Assembly (NCBI GenBank): GCA_031271875.1
Contig: JAISVD010000043.1
Span: 1-6,979 of the forward strand
Direction of reading: 5' to 3'
Origin: Spirochaetaceae bacterium
GTDB lineage: Bacteria > Spirochaetota > Spirochaetia > Treponematales > Treponemataceae
DNA: 6,979 nt
The position numbers were made by a program, and so were the translations under genes. Under the pieces are notes generated by a model that made no database searches, was not told the DNA's origin, and saw nothing but the letters and a program-made list of their open reading frames with translations. This document shows, in pieces, positions 6,582 through 6,979 of the stretch; the first letter of the stretch is position 1, and every line of letters begins with the position of its first letter.

Positions 6582-6620
6582 CAAAAAAACCCATGCACAG
6601 CTTTCATGCTATACATGGGT
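6582..6620 (-). terminator. Riboswitch-controlled intrinsic terminator, copy B
   Basis: A 13-base-pair stem (6608-6620 with 6589-6601) around ATGAAA is followed by a run of seven U. One wobble of copy A is a Watson-Crick T-A pair here, so the stem is slightly stronger. Confidence 0.82.
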
Positions 6621-6777
6621 CTTCTTTAGGATTTATGGAACCCATGTTTAACCAAATAAAGGTTATCCATGAGTCTCGTTTTTTAACACATAACCATTAC
6701 CGCCCGGTCAGTATGTTGACTTGCCGCATATTCTGTGGATTACAACCTGCAAACTATGCTAACTACTCCCTCAAGTG
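6582..6777 (-). ncRNA. yybP-ykoY-type Mn2+ riboswitch, copy B, upstream of mntP remnant and helD
   Basis: This element matches copy A nearly base for base over about 190 bases, apart from roughly ten substitutions and one gap of about ten bases in a peripheral stem (around 6686-6695). It keeps TTGAGGGAGTAG (signature at 6763-6770), GTCAACATACTGACCGGGCG, the ACGAGACTC loop and the antiterminator pair (6640-6647 with 6613-6620). All elements needed for metal sensing and switching look intact. It reads leftwards into the mntP remnant and then helD. Confidence 0.83.
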
Positions 6778-6783
6778 GGGTTT

Positions 6784-6812
6784 GGTATATCAGGGAGCAG
6801 GGTGGGTGTCAG
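6784..6812 (-). promoter_or_regulatory. Degenerate promoter of riboswitch B
   Basis: CTGACA (6807-6812, 5 of 6) and TATACC (6784-6789, 4 of 6) are 17 bases apart and align position by position with the copy A promoter. The -10 box has lost its important last T, so activity is probably weaker. Confidence 0.5.
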
Positions 6813-6849
6813 GGGGGGAGAGAGAATAGTGTGCTACCCCCCTTTTTTT
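6812..6849 (+). terminator. Terminator-like G/C hairpin with T tract, plus strand
   Basis: A run of seven G (6812-6818) can pair with six C (6837-6842), directly followed by seven T (6843-6849); a short TAG/CTA inner stem lies in the loop. No plus-strand gene ends here, so it may only block antisense transcription or be low-complexity sequence. Confidence 0.35.
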
Positions 6850-6979
6850 ACCTGTCACCTAGGGCAGTACATACTTTTTCTGTCGCTTCGTTATGCAATT
6901 TTTTTACTTTCAGATAGGTTTTACTTTATTTCGATGATCTTTCAAATAAATTTTAGTTTTATCTGGAAATTCCATATAC
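6848..6979 (-). pseudogene. Possible 3' end of an unidentified gene entering from the right edge, frameshifted
   Basis: On the minus strand a frame open at the right edge reads MEFPDKTKIYLKDHRNKVKP and stops at 6910-6912. In another frame the sequence continues as LHNEATEKVCTALGDR and stops at 6848-6850. Adding one A to the A run near 6923 would join the two into one plausible C-terminus. I do not recognise the family. It may equally be chance reading of AT-rich spacer; apart from this I see nothing supportable in 6850-6979. Confidence 0.2.

Noticed and set aside
4081..6620. Riboswitch repeats as ends of an insertion sequence or transposon.
   Set aside because: They are direct, not inverted, contain functional riboswitch and mntP sequence, and no transposase is present.
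6651..6786. In copy B, ACCAAA before the aptamer can pair with TTTGGT after it, extending the closing stem.
   Set aside because: The 5' arm overlaps the predicted -10 box (6784-6789), so it would not be in a transcript from that promoter, and copy A lacks both arms; probably chance.

Overview
The window most resembles a Treponema-like spirochaete, possibly a gut-associated one. This is inferred from the look of the proteins (a long phosphohexomutase, a CxxC-type MnmA, a DUF4180 protein) and a GC-rich left half beside an AT-rich right half. No 16S or other marker is present, so the taxon is low confidence and a clostridial host is not excluded.

Left part (1-3324): the 5' three quarters of mnmA (tRNA 2-thiouridylase) runs leftwards off the window. 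It is divergent from a 648-residue alpha-D-phosphohexomutase, with a strong imperfect palindrome between them. A small DUF4180 gene follows the mutase after 18 bases and is probably cotranscribed. A short spacer with inverted repeats separates it from the convergent mntP.

Right part (3432-6979), all read leftwards: this is the unusual region. In transcription order it holds (i) a degenerate promoter and a yybP-ykoY-type (Mn2+) riboswitch with its terminator, copy B; (ii) a 31-codon remnant of an mntP gene that keeps its ribosome binding site and about 21 recognisable residues; (iii) a complete AT-rich helD gene (RNA polymerase-recycling ATPase); (iv) a near-consensus sigma70 promoter whose -35 box contains the helD stop codon; (v) a second riboswitch, copy A, closely similar to copy B; and (vi) intact mntP, a manganese exporter. 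helD is therefore bracketed by two direct copies of a manganese-sensing leader, and the upstream copy now leads a truncated mntP and then helD.

Functionally, copy A with mntP is a standard manganese efflux unit: Mn2+ binding should favour antitermination and expression of the exporter. Copy B may place an RNA polymerase rescue factor under the same signal, or may be a recombination scar with helD driven from its own extended -10 promoter. The sequence supports the architecture directly; the regulatory meaning is inference.
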